Assembly (NCBI GenBank): GCA_025331125.1
Contig: JAOALB010000116.1
Span: forward strand, 119,880-183,879
Origin: Mycogone perniciosa
Lineage: Eukaryota; Ascomycota; Sordariomycetes; Hypocreales; Hypocreaceae
Reading direction: 5' to 3'
DNA length: 64,000 bases
Every line of letters begins with the position of its first letter. Positions within the stretch are counted from its first letter, which is position 1. Position numbers and translations under genes: made by a program. Below the pieces are notes generated by a model. It saw only the letters and a list, made by a program, of their open reading frames with translations. It was not told the DNA's origin and ran no database searches. Positions 44,710-57,215 of the stretch are shown piece after piece.

Positions 44710-46072
44710 ATGCCCTCTATAGTCCTCCAGACCTTTCTTCACAGTTTTCTTCTTCTTGGATGGGTACGTAACAAGCAATCGCCAGCTATATTGAAATCAA
44801 TGTAACCTATCAAATTAGCTCGTTTATGTCTCGGCAGCTGTTAACTGTGGTCTCAAGCAAGACAGATGTGGCTCTGGCGAAGGCCAGACCCCGTTCCTAG
44901 AAAAATGCGTCTTTCCAAATCACTGGGAGACTCAACAGTGTTGTTCAACGTGCGTCCGAATATCGGTCAGCGGCGAATCTCACTGCTCTAATCCGACGAA
45001 ACCGGATAAGAATGGCGAATGCCCGATCGGAAAGCTTGGTCAGCAATGCATTGATACGCAGCAGTGTGATGGTCGAAATAGAGACGTAATCTGTGCTGGC
45101 GGCCTCTGCAGAAAAAGCTATGGTGCCACTTGCACCGAGAACAACGAGTGTTTTGGCAGACATGGAGACCAAATCACCTGCGCGAACAACAAATGCACTA
45201 TCCCCGAGGGTGGCGAGTGTCACGAAAGCCCTCGCAGTTGCATTGCTAGAACTATGTGTATCAACGACAGAAACGGGAACCGATACTGTTCGCGTGGCCC
45301 TGGCGACTCGTGCGAACCGGGAAAGACAAAATGCGTTGATAATGCCGGATTTGATCTTTTTTGTTACAAGACTGAAAAGAAATGTCTTTATCCTTTTGGC
45401 AACAAATGCGTTTACGATGCCTGCGCCCGCACTGATGGACTAAGCCCTAATGCAACAGTCGTGTGCATGGAAGGTCCATTCCATCCTCATCGGACCGGCG
45501 GGAATAACAAGAAATGTCAACCAGTTCTTCGGGAAGGGTCACCGTGCTTATCCGATACAGACTGTCTCAGAGGTTCCTGTGAGCAGGTTTCATGTCCAGG
45601 AAACATGATTCAGGAAGGCGGCGAATGCAATGGCGATAATGACAGGTACACGAAAGGAACATCTTGTCTTCACGTTGGAATCTAGCGAGGCTTGTTTAAA
45701 CCAAACAGCGGCCGCTATGTCTGCGGACACGGTCCAGGGGCCCCCTGCCAGCCGGGCAAAACAACCTGCATCGACGCCTTCAACGACAATCCTTTCTGTT
45801 CCAACACGAAGAAGAGGTGCGTATATGGGTTTCGCTCGGCATGCAGTGGCGGCCGCGATGTTTGCGAGCGCCCGAAAGGGCTGGGCCCCAACAGAAAGGT
45901 TACTTGCAGGCAAGTTGCAGGAGCCCATTTTGGCCTTCTCTCGACCTGCGAGCCAATTCTTCCTAAAGGCTCCAAGTGTTTGTCTAAAAATGACTGCGTG
46001 AGCGGAAGAGTCTGTCGGGATGGCAAATGTATGGCGCGGAAGTCTATCTTGGGTGGGAAACCCCATGCCTAA
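44710..46072 (+). pseudogene. Cysteine-rich secreted protein with tandem Cys modules, broken by TAG
   Basis: Exon 1 44710-44767 encodes a signal peptide (MPSIVLQTFLHSFLLLGW), exon 2 starts at 44838 and runs in one frame to 46072, except for TAG at 45683-45685. Two related modules occur: EGGECHESPRSCIARTMC...CSRGPGDSCEPGKTKC...PFGNKCVYDAC and EGGECNG...CGHGPGAPCQPGKTTC...GFRSACSGGRDVC, each with about a dozen cysteines, and each closing with a CLSxxDC-type strand. The stop lies inside module 2, at a position where module 1 reads residues before NGNRYC, so it is a point nonsense change, CAG/CAA-to-TAG being the natural path. A 40-nt intron there would put the frame out. Composition suggests an apoplastic or surface protein of unknown function. 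No CFEM or known Cys-knot signature is recognised. Confidence 0.65.
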
Positions 46073-46891
46073 TATCAAGTCTAAAGGCAAGGGCATATAT
46101 ATGCCGTTGCTCTTGTATGTTTAGGAGTAATTTTTACTCCTCAATTTACCTAATCTTTCTGAGATGGTTCAAGGTAAATAATGTGGCTCTATTCAGTTCA
46201 TCGATTCCATGGACTTCTGAAACTGTCAATGTTTTTGAAAAGCAACTTCAGGACCTCCGCTCCCCCAATCAATGACAAAGAGTCAGATACTCTGGCTTGG
46301 AATTAAATCCATTTGTGTCCAGCTCAGCTGTAATCACCAATCACAACACGCTGTTGTACCCACCAACACCAACGTCGACGAGGCCAGGAAACACCAGAAA
46401 CACTCGTTTTGATTCTCACCGCATTCTTTCAGCCACTCCCTCGCCAGAACAACGAAGGACTCGTCAAAAGGGGATTCGGACATTTTCGCAGACGCGTTGA
46501 GTCGGAAATATGAACGGCGAGTCTGGCTCAGGATTGAGGCCAGCTTTTGAATGAGCTGCCAATGAAGCCCATTTGAGTATGGAATAGGGCAGGATATGAA
46601 CTTCCTTTGAGAAGGGCCGACTGCCAAATAATGTGGACACTGGTGGTGAAAGAGGTGACAACAAGCAACATATAAAACGCATCCCTTTATCGTCAATTGC
46701 CTTCACTATCCGCCAAGTACATTCGGCATTTACCTTCAAGACGAAGGCAATTGAAAACATAAAAGTATTCCCTTTACACACAGACCACACATCTCGATAT
46801 CCAGGTCCATATCTGGGATGCTTCAGAGGCCCAACCATCGCCACAACGGCATCTGATCCGATCCGCCCAGTAGTTGCCGGCCATCCAACAG
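46073..46891. other. Intergenic, Cys-rich gene to P450
   Basis: About 820 nt. ORFs on both strands lack domain support. Nothing else seen. Confidence 0.45.
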
Positions 46892-48536
46892 CTACTGTCT
46901 CAGCTTCATCCTCACCTCAATAGGCTTCTTCTCCACGAGTATAAACGTCTTCATGTCCTCCCACTTTACCTTCTTGCCCTCTATCGCCTCAAAGTCAAAG
47001 GTCCACAAAAGCTTGGAGAGGACCAGCCGTACCTCCGCCAACCCAAGGTGGGAAGCCGGGCAAGCCTGCGGCCCAACGCTGAAAGGTTGCAATACTTGGC
47101 GCTTGTCGTTGAAAAAGGGAGAGCTAGTGTCGGAGGTTCCTTCGGGCAGCCAGCGCTCTGGAAGAAAAGACGTGGGTGAATGGAAGTAGATTGGGTCGCG
47201 GTTCATGGTGTAAGCCTGTGTCGAGACCGCTGTCTAATTGTGTTCATCTATGTTAGAAAAATGAACGTAAAACGTGCACAGGGGATCAAATGGATGTACT
47301 CACGCCACCTGGAAGCCAGATCCCGCATACCGTATCGCCACCCTCAGGCACGCGTCTTGGTAGTATCCAAGGAACGGGAGGGCAGAGCCTCAACCCTTCG
47401 TTGACCACACCATTGAGGTACGGAAGCTTGCGTAAAGCTTCCAGGTTGATGTCATCTGGGTCCTGGAACTGCTCACGTATCTCCTGTACCAGTATCTCTA
47501 GCTTGTCCGGATTGTTTACCAGACAGTTGAGGATTGCGGATAAAGCCGTGGCTGCGGTCTCGCCCCCCCAATGGTTAGTATCATGACTGTCGCAGTGACT
47601 ATCTCCAATGGCAGTTTTTGCTTGGCATTGTTATGCATCACATGGCTCATGGCGTCCGACTGTTCAGGTTCGCGATTGAGGCGCTGCTCCACAGTGTCTG
47701 ATATTTGCTGGTAATGGTCCTTTTGCACTTTTCTGATCGAAGGCGGGATGCACTTGAAAAGAACGTATTCCACCAATGGGTAGAATCGCGTTGCGGTCAT
47801 GATAGATATAGCTTTGGTGCTTTTGAAGAGGAATTCCATAAAAGGATGATACTTTGAGTGCAGAAGACAGTGAAAGGACTCTCCAAACTCGAGGTCCGAG
47901 AAGACGTCAAATGTGGTGAAGTGGAACCATTTTGTCATGTCAATCTCAACGGCCTTCTCCCCACCCATGGAAATGCGCTCACGTAGTCGCTCCACCAAGA
48001 GGTTGGTGTATAACTGCAGTGACGACTCCTGAGTCCGGAGAGTTTGAGGCGTGAATGCAGGCGCGAACACCTTACGTATACGGGAATGCAATTCGGGATC
48101 AATGGCAGTGACCACCGACTCAGGCAAACCTGGCAGAGTTCGCCACCAGTTGGGATCCTTCAGGAACTGCCGATGACCCGGTCGAAGCTTGAATATGTCG
48201 TTCCAGCTGTCTTCCCGAGCAAAGGTAACCTCGTTCGGCGCAATACGAAGGATGGGTCCATATTTGCGGTGCAATCTTTCCGCGTCTTGCACCATGGTTC
48301 CATTGATGAGCGCCCATATGTACGGCAGTCGCGAAGCCGACCAGGTGTATGGACCCGGGATTTTAGACAGAGGATGGAAGCAGAGGTTGTAGATGACTCG
48401 AAGTATAGTGTACTACACACCGTCAGTTCACGAACTGAGAATATGGGGCTCATCACCATCGTACAGCCAGTATCACCAGCAGGGCAGTAGCTGGGCGACC
48501 CAGAGGTGCGATTTGCCACTCGCCGTTGGCCAACAT
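46892..48536 (-). pseudogene. Cytochrome P450 with single-base frameshift in a G tract
   Basis: Minus-strand exons 48465-48536, 47304-48412 and 46892-47233. Exon 1 plus the start of exon 2 give a membrane anchor (PATALLVILA/YTILRVIYNL) followed by HPLSKIPGPYTWSAS. Exon 2 holds RKYGPILRIAPNEVTF and LEIVTATVMILTIGG. The I-helix site is then a run of seven Gs (47563-47569 on the plus strand); eight would give the canonical IGGGETAATA and restore the frame, which continues with LSAILNCLVNNPDKLE, the ExxR motif (EGLRLCPPVPW) and the exon 3 PERW (SFLPERWLPEG). The heme-binding loop is atypical: FSVGPQACPASHLG has Gln in place of the usual Arg and CPA in place of C-x-G; the Cys codon is at 47060-47062. 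The gene is likely non-functional unless the G count is a sequencing artefact. No product can be assigned. Confidence 0.8.
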
Positions 48537-48900
48537 AATGACAAGGGTGGGTCGTCTGATTCTCAAAAGCGAACAATCGTTATGGGATGGATCTGAGGTA
48601 GGTAGAAAGAAAAAGAAGGAAAAACCATTGCTTATCACTTAAATCAACCGATGTAGAGAAGGATGATGCAAGGGAGAGGATGACGTAAAGAAGGGTGATG
48701 CAAGGGAGAGGATAGGGAGCGGCCCGAAGAAGGATTCGGGAAGATAAACGAATATCCTGGACACCCATTTGATCAGGTGGATTGTTGATTTGCCCTATTG
48801 GTGACGATGATGATGATAATGATGTGCCATTAACGTCCTGTGGCAATAGGGCCACTAATCCCAGTAGGGTAAAAGGTTGTGCTATGCTAGAATTAACTAT
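48537..48900. other. P450 upstream region
   Basis: About 360 nt, bounded by the AT-rich TE block. It contains two GATGCAAGGGAGAGGAT units 35 bp apart (from 48664 and 48699) and a short GAT-rich run near 48806. Confidence 0.45.
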
Positions 48901-50694
48901 AGTATTGCTAATAAATATATAAGCTCCCCCTATATAGCATTTATCGCCTTAATGGGCCTAGTCGTTTAGCTTTTCTTTTATTAGTAGGTTAAGGAGGCGC
49001 GCGAATTTTATATATTATATTAAAAGACTATAGTTAGCCTTAGTAGGGGGTTAGCCTTTATTAATTTATAGGCGGCCTAGTATTAAGCTATAAGTAAATA
49101 CTTTATAGGATAAAAGAAAGATAAAGGAAATAATTAAATAATTAAAATTAAAATTTATATAACAGTTGATTAAGATTTCTTATAAGATAGGTATATTTTA
49201 ATAAAAAAGCTAAAAGCCTATATTATTTAAAGGAAATGGTTATAACTACACTATAATTAATAAAAGTTAATTTATAAATAAAGAGGCTAGTTTTATTATT
49301 AAATTTTATTAATTTTGTTTTAATAAAAAATATAATTATATAATTCTTTTTTGCTATACCTATAAGTTATAAATATATTTTTATATTAAAAGTATTTATA
49401 ATATTATATAAAGTTTTTATATTAAAACTTAGTAGTTAATAGCAAATAAAACTCCTTATATAAAAGTATTAATTTTCAAAGTATTTTAAATTAACTATTA
49501 ATTTAAATAAGTAATATATATTATATACTTTTATTTTAGTTAAATTCACTATATTAATTTATAATCTCTTTAGTATTTTAGTTTATTATAAAGGCATTAT
49601 ATTTTATATACTGTTAGCCTTTTATATTATATTTTAAAAATATACTAAAATATTACTTAATATATATAAATAGACTTTTTAATATATAAATAATAAAGTA
49701 ATCTTTAAATAAAGTTTAAGATATTATATAATATATTTACTACTATATAAGCCTTTGTATTTTATCTTTTATAGCTTTATTTAGATTTTATAATTAATTA
49801 TAAAAGATTAAGTTTATTAAATACTATAATTAAACTAGTTTTACTGATATAGTTAAAGTATTTATTTATTATATTTAATATAATATATTAAAGTCTCCTG
49901 CAATAATTAAATTTAAAGGGGGCTAACCCTACCTTTTAAAGGTTTTTATTGCAGTATTAAAGGTAGCCCTATAATAAATATTAATAATAATATAGCTATA
50001 GGCTTTTACTTAATAAATATAATTACTTTTTAATTTTAAAGGCAAGAGTTATTAATATAATAGATTTAGTGATTTTTTAATATATATAAAGATAAAAGGT
50101 TTAGTTTCCTTTTAATTATTAAATAAATTAAATGCTTAAAAGCTAAAGTAAGATTTTATTTATCTTTTAAATAACATAGCATTTTAGTAAATTTATAGCT
50201 TTTAAATAAATATAATATTAAAGCTGTCTTTTTAAACTAGTAAAAGGGCTATATTATAATACTCTCTCCTTTTTCTTATATTAGCCTAAAAGATTTTTAA
50301 GCTAAAGTTTTTTTAACAGTTTTAATAAAGTTTATTATTTATAAGTTCAACTTATAGGGTTTATCTCTTTTAAAGGATTCCTTTAAAGCATTATCTATAA
50401 AGTTATTAAAATTAATAACCTTTACTAAAAAGCAGGCTAATAAACTTTCCTTTAATAAGCTGTTTAAGATATTTATTAGGTCGATTTTATTTTAAGGGGG
50501 CTTTATTATAGGGCTAGGGGTATTATCCTATTTAAAGGGGGAGGTCTTTAAATTTAAGCTTTAAAAGCAGTAAGAGATCCGGCTAAGGCGGCTTAAAGAG
50601 CTCCTCCTTTAAGTGTACTGGGTTTAGGCTTAAAGGCAAGGGGGGCAGGGTTCCTCTTTTAGAATTCTTAAATCCCAAGTTCTTTAATACTTTT
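48901..50694 (-). mobile_element. RIP-degraded LINE endonuclease relic
   Basis: AT-rich, stop-dense DNA in which the minus strand still reads SLNLLY..., INIYY, then PPLNLIIAGDFN near 49905-49925, the EEP endonuclease signature (..IVAGDFN..) of Tad-type non-LTR elements, and lower down IMPL**TKILKRL, like the W-W-x-x-x-(C/K) linker before reverse transcriptase. No intact frame. It is interrupted on its right by the copia element. Family identification is by eye. Confidence 0.45.
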
Positions 50695-51275
50695 TATTAA
50701 AAAGGAGGGCTAAAAAGTAAGGATTTCAGTGTATTTAGGTAACCTTCCTATTCTGGCTAGACCTAGAATTAGGCCCGACGCTAGGACCGAGTTCCGGAGG
50801 AACTTCGGTATAAGTCAGGAAATTTCTGTTATCTTTAACGATAATAATTAAGCTAGGACCAGCTATCCCGCCTACCCTAGACTCAATACAATAGCTATAA
50901 TAGCTATTGTGAAAAATCTGACTAAAATGGTTTCCTGTTTATATGGCCATGAGTCGATTTAGCCGATTTCCTATATAAATGAATTTTGCGGAAAATAGGA
51001 ATAGGGCTATAAACCTAATTCTGCCGCTATATTCCTATTATCTAGTCGGATAACTATTATAGAAGATAAAGTATTATTCTATAATCACTTTTATAATCTA
51101 GCTGTATATACACTAGATATTCTATAGCTTTTTAGCTATTAGATTAGTTACAATTTAATTGTTTATTTATTGTTAACTTAATTAGACTTTTAGTCGTTTC
51201 TTTATTACTGCATTATATACAGTTTCTTAAAAGCTGCATATAAATAAGGTTCAGTATAACCTTATTATTTTAATA
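50695..51275 (+). repeat. 5' LTR of the copia element
   Basis: Starts TATTAAAAAGG and ends TTTTAATA: the terminal TG and CA have become TA and TA, consistent with RIP. Same length as the 3' LTR. The flanking 5 bp (CTTTT versus CTATT on the other side) are a plausible diverged target-site duplication. Confidence 0.9.
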
Positions 51276-54200
51276 GGTTATAAGCCTGGGAGAGTTTTCT
51301 TTAGGTCTCTATTAATAGATTTTTCTAGTAGTTACAGCATTTCCCTTAATACTACTACAGCACTTATAGCGGGTTTTTATAGTGCTTATCCTAATACTTA
51401 TCTTAATACTTTTATAAATATTACTTTTAAGATTATAGCTACTAGAAGCTATTCCTAAACTTTTACTGTAAATACTATTGCAGTTATAGTAGTACTGCTA
51501 CTATTTTTACTATTTTTAATAATTTATATATACTATAAAGTATACTCCCTATTTTAATAGGATATAGGTCTAATAGCAGTATAAGTTAACCTATTAAGGC
51601 TCCTAGTAGCCCTATTTCCTTAATTAAAGATAATAGCTCTCCCTAGCAGTAAAGGGATTTATTTATTTAAGTATAGAATATAGAATAAAAGCTTTAAGCA
51701 TAAAGGGCTTTTACTAAGACAGTTAAGGCACAGTTAAAGGGTTAAAATAACACTATAACTTAATTATCTAATACTCTAGTTAGCCTAGCTGCTATTATAT
51801 TAAAGCTTTAATAATAGACTACTAGTCTAATATAAGTTAATCCTATAGCCCTTATTTTAATGCTAATATAAGCTTTTACTTTTATTCCTATACCGATCCA
51901 GGTTCTATTTTTATCTATTCTTTAACCCTAAAATACTATTTCTACTTTAAATAGTAGTTTTATTAAAAAGGCATTAAAAAAGGTCTATAGCTTTTTAAAA
52001 AGCTATAAGCTAGTAAACCTTAATAACTTTAATTAATAGAAATAGTCTTTAAGTATTATACTAAAAGCTATAAATTACTATACTTTTATAGAAAATCTTA
52101 TAGTTACTAATTCTTTATTTAATTTAAAACAGGCCCTATTATTTATATTAATTAGGGATAGTTTAATAGCTATTCCTGCTATATCTATTGCTTAGATTTA
52201 AAGCTTAAAAAAAGTATTTTTAGCATTAAAGAGATAATATAGTTACTTTAATACTCTATAAAGAGATTCCCTTTATAGGGAATTTTACTTATTAAATTAT
52301 AGTAATTATAAAGGATCTTTAACTAAATTTAATACTACTTTTAACAGCTTATTAGCTAAGCTAGCTATTTTAAAGGTTAATATTAATATACTAGACTAAG
52401 TAAATTAATATTTAAATTCCTTAGAAAAGACTTATTTTTAATAGGCTAAAAAAATTAGAGGAACTATTAGATTTAGTAGAGCTATTAGGTAATCTACTAA
52501 AGGTTTTAACATTTAATTCTTTATAGCAGATATATTAGAAGAGACTAGGAATCCATCTTCTACTGCATATAAAGTTCATAAGGCCTCGGGCCCTTTTAAG
52601 TCCTTTAATTAAAAGCCAGCTTCTTTTAATAAAAGGAAAGGAAATTAAAAGAATTAATAAAACTAGAAGCAAACTATAAAGGATACTGCTTTTACTAGCA
52701 TATACTATCTAGCTACTGGGGAGTATAGCTTAAAAGAGCTATTAGAAGAGTCTTTTACTGAATTTATTAGCAGTTTAGATAGTAATCGAGATCTTTTATA
52801 TACCTTAAACGCTAAAAAAGGAAAAAAGTCTTTTAATCCTTTTAAGCCTTTTAAATCTTCTAAAAAACCTAAACCCTTTAAAGTTTTTATTTAAGATAGT
52901 TTATTATATAATACTAGATCTATAGTTTATATAGTTAATTCTAGGAAATAGTTTATAGACTATAGACTTAATAATAAGGATTTAGGTATTATCTATACTG
53001 GCGGGGGCCCTATTACCTTTAAAGGAATAGGTACAGCCACTTTTATTATCTTTAATAAAGATAATAACTATAAAAAGATAAAATTACTAAATACCTTTTA
53101 TTGCCTACAGCTAAATGTAAACCTTATAAGTAGTTTAAGGTATTACTAAGTTAAAGGATATATATAGTATAATACTCTTTTTATAAAAACTATATAGCCA
53201 ATAAGGCTATTAAATCTCTTAAAATATAGTTTTTTCTTTACAATTAAAGGATATACCACACTATACAGCCATATAAATAGCTATAGAGCTTATAGCTTTA
53301 TACAGGTTTAAATTCCTGCTATTAGCAAGGAAAAGGCTTAGGAATATATTGCTATTCTAAAAGCAATAGCTTTAAAAAAACAATTAACTAAATCTAATCC
53401 TAAACTTATAAAGAAGAATAATCTTAAGGGAAAGGATCTCTTTAAACTCCCTAAAACCCCAGGCTAAGTAGAGGAAGAGGGGCCTTATATACCCCTATTG
53501 CCTAAGGAAATAGGGGGGAATAAGCCTATAAAGGATACCCTTATAGAGGAAAGGCCCTATATACCTAGGGAATCCTTTATTACCGAAAATCTAGAAGTTA
53601 TTAAGCTATCTAAATTAAAGGGAGATATTATTATTAATAGTAATTCTAGCTATAAGCTGCTAAATCTAGCCTTTTTATAGTATAAAAGACTAGGTTATAT
53701 TAGTTTAAGTGTATTAAAGAAAACTGCTAAATAACTATTAAAATTTTTAACTTTAATTCTATTAAAGAGGCTAAATTCTATTGCCTAGCATATAATAAAG
53801 GAAAAGCTATTAAAAGGCTTAATTTAAAGCCAATTCCTAATCTACTAGCCTCTCTAAATTATCTAAAAGCTAATACTTTCTCTATAAAGCCAATGCCTTA
53901 TAACAAAGCCCCTATTAGTCTTTTAATTATCGGTAGAAAATTAAAATATAGGTAGCTATTCCTTTTAAAAGATTATAATAAACCTACCCTTTTAGCTATT
54001 ATATAAGGCTTTATAAATAGCCTAAAAATGCAGTATAACCAGTATTTTAAGGAATTTTACTATAATAGCAGAAAGGAAATTAATCAGGAACTTTAGACCT
54101 AGTTCTTTTCTTTAAGAATTATATATTCCTATAGCAGCCTTTATATTTATAAACAGAATAGTCTAATAAAACACTTTATTAAAGTTTTATTAGATAGGCT

Positions 54201-56626
54201 ATAGGCTATTATTATAGTAGCTAACCTGCCGCTATATCTTTAGAATTTTATTATTACTATAATTTTTAAATTAATTAACTATCTAGCTATTACTAATAGG
54301 GACTTTACCCTTTATTAAGAATTATATAAAGACCTAAACTTTAATAAAGATTATAAACCTAATCTGTAAAGATATAGGATTATTGGCTTTTATTATAAAG
54401 TATTTGTTTTGTAAAAACGAAAGGCTAAAGGCTATAAATTAATCCTTAAAACTAAAACTAGGAGACTATTAGCAGTCTTAAATAATAATACCTACCTTAT
54501 CTATATTCTAACTAAATATATAGTCTTTAAATCGTTAACTATAAAGCTATATAAAGATAAAATTCCTAAGCTTTAAATCCTAAAGCCTACTATAGGTTAG
54601 GATAATAAGGAATTAAAGGGAGAAATAAAGCTAGGTTCTATAAATTAAATAATTCCTAGCTTTTAGGATATTAATCTTTTACTCTTTAACCCTATTTTAA
54701 AAGGAGTACCTACTACTATTCCCTTTATTCCTATACCAGTTATATAAAACTTTATAGTTACAAAGGATCCTATAGATATAGATATATCCTATTTTCTTTA
54801 TAATAGCATTAAAAAGTTAACCTTTTTAGCCGCTATAGTATAAGACTTATAAACGCTTAAGTAAATACTTTATAATCTTAATAAAATTAAATAGCTAAAA
54901 GTAATTTATAGTAAATTTAATTAGCTAGTTAAATAATATACCTTTACCTTTATTAAATATAATAGTATTTTTAAAGGCAGGAATCCTATTATTAATCGAT
55001 TAATTTTAAAGACTAAAAAAGACTAAAATAATAAAATAGTAAAATTTAAAGTTAAGCTAATTACTAAAGGTTTTTAATAACTAAAAGGAATAGATTTCAA
55101 CTAAACGTTTGCCTTAATAGCTATTCCTTTTACCTAGCAGCTTTTATTAGCTTTAGCTATTATCTATAACTGGGAAATTAAACAAATTGACTTTATTAAT
55201 GCATTCTTTAATGGGATACTTAAAGAAACTATTTTCCTTAACTTTCCTAAAGGGTTTAAAGACTATACTAGTCAAGCTTCCTCTAAAACTAAATCTATTC
55301 TTAAAAAGCTAGGTTATAACCCTAATATAGATTAGGTTATTCAATTACAGAAAGCTCTTTACAGTCTAAAACAGTCCCTTAAAGAATAGTAATAGGCCCT
55401 ATAAGCCTTAGGAAATAAACTAAGCTATAATCCTTTAATTTCTAACTCTGCTATTCTCTATAATCTAAATAATAGTATTTTATTGTTATTTATATAAATA
55501 ACTATCTTTTTATTAAACTAGATAAAGAAGCTATAGCCCAGCTAAAGCTAGCTTTTAATAAAGTCTATACTATAAAAGATAAAGGCCCTGCCTTTTTCTT
55601 TTTAGGGGTTTAGATAGTTAAAGATAGAAAAAGAGGCCTTCTTTAGCTTTCCTAGAAACAGTATATTACTAAAGCTATAGAGTTTTTTAACCTTTAAAAC
55701 TCTAAGCCTATCTAATTACCCTTACAGCCCTCTATTTTAGCTAATAAAACTATAACTAAACTAGATAAAGCTAATATTAAGCTTTTTTAAGCTATTATTA
55801 ATACTATTATTTACTTAATAATTTATATTTAAGTAAATATTAACTTTCTAGTCTAATGGCTAGCTAGATAATTTTAAGGCCTTTATAAAGAGTACTTAAA
55901 CGCAGCCTATAACCTATTATAGTATTTAAATAATACCTAAAATCTAGCTATTTAATATACTAGAAAATCTAGTCCTATACCTATTAGTTATTGCAATAGT
56001 AATTTTACTAGGGATAAAGAATTAAGCAAATTAACTTATAGCTATATTATTATAGTTACTAATAGGCTAATTAGCTAGAAGTTAAAAAGGGGCTTAACTA
56101 TTTATCTTTCTATACTAGAAGTAGAGTTTATAGCTTTTATAGAAGCTATTAGGGAGATTTAATGGCTTATTAGCCTATATAAAGAGGTAAATTGACTAAT
56201 TATACAGCCAATCTCTCTATTTAATAATAATAAAGGTACTATCTTTACCTTAAATAACCTTACCCTTTATAATCAAATAAAATATACTCTATTGCATTTT
56301 AATTATATTAAGGAATAGGTTAAAAATAGTATTATTATAGTCAGCTACTTAAAAACTAGTAAAATAGTTGCTGACAGGCTTACTAAGCCTCGTTTAAGTC
56401 TAAAATTAAAGAATTTTATAAGTCTCTTTAATTTTAAGATTTTACTTAAAGTATATACCTAAAGTTCTTACTTTTCTTATAGTTATTAGCTATTTTATAG
56501 CTATTAGCTATCTTTATTATTTTCAGCTATATTAGCTATCTTTTTTATTTTTATTTTTATTTTAGTTATATTCCTATATCTAGATCCTATATCTACTTTA
56601 AAGTTATATAAAATAGTATTTATTTT

Positions 56627-56634
56627 AAAGGGAG
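56627..56634 (+). other. Polypurine tract of the copia element
   Basis: AAAGGGAG directly before the 3' LTR, the usual plus-strand primer site. Confidence 0.6.
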
Positions 56635-57215
56635 TGTTAAAAAGGAGGGCTAAAAAGTAGGGATTTTAGTGTATTTGGGTAACCTTTTTATTCTGGCTAG
56701 ACCCAGAATTAGGCCCGACACTAGGACCGAGTTCTGGAGGAACTTTAGTGTAAGTCAGGAAATTTCTATTATCTTTAACGATAACAATTAAGCTAAGACC
56801 AGCTATCCCGCCTACCTTAAACTCAATATAATAGCTACAATAGCTATTGTGAAAAATCTGACTAAAATGGTTTCCTGTTTATATCGCCGTAAATCGATTT
56901 AGCCGATTTCTTATATAAATAAATTTTGCGGAAAATAAAAATAGGGCCATAAACCTAATTCTACCACTATATTCCTATTATCTAGTTGGAGGACTATTGT
57001 AGAAAACAAAGTATTGTTCTACAATCACTTCTATAATCCAGCCGCACACACACTAAATATTCTATAGCTTTTCAGCTATTAGATTAGTTACAATTCAATT
57101 ATTTATTTATTGTTAACCCAATTAGACTCTTAGTCATTTCCTTATTACTGCATTATATGCAGCTTCCTAGAAGCTGCATATAAATAAGGTTCAGTATAAC
57201 CTTATTATTTTAACA
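56635..57215 (+). repeat. 3' LTR of the copia element
   Basis: Starts TGTTAAAAAGG and ends TTTTAACA, a perfect 8-bp terminal inverted repeat. It differs from the 5' LTR mainly by C/T and G/A. Confidence 0.92.

Larger units (their letters stand above)
50695..57215 (+). mobile_element. Dead Ty1/copia LTR retrotransposon, full length
   Basis: 6521 bp with two LTRs of 581 bp each (50695-51275 and 56635-57215). A polypurine tract (AAAGGGAG) precedes the 3' LTR. Between them, in order: protease-like TGGGPITFKGIGTA (about 52990-53030) then YCLQLNVNLISSLRYY, RT KQIDFINAFFNGILKETIFLNF (55180-55260) and KALYSLKQSLKE (55350-55390), and RNase H EVEFIAFIEAIREI. Gag was not identified. The pol frame is broken by TAG/TAA at former CAG/TGG sites. 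The reverse transcriptase DD pair, expected in YVDD, reads YINNYL (55497-55502), both changes GAT-to-AAT or GAC-to-AAC. The order PR-INT-RT-RH fits Ty1/copia. It is certainly inactive. Confidence 0.9.

Noticed and set aside
45646..45685. A 40-nt intron ending at the TAG in the Cys-rich gene
   Set aside because: Its length is not a multiple of three and the following frame would lose all the cysteines. An alternative 99-nt intron from 45587 would remove a segment homologous to module 1.
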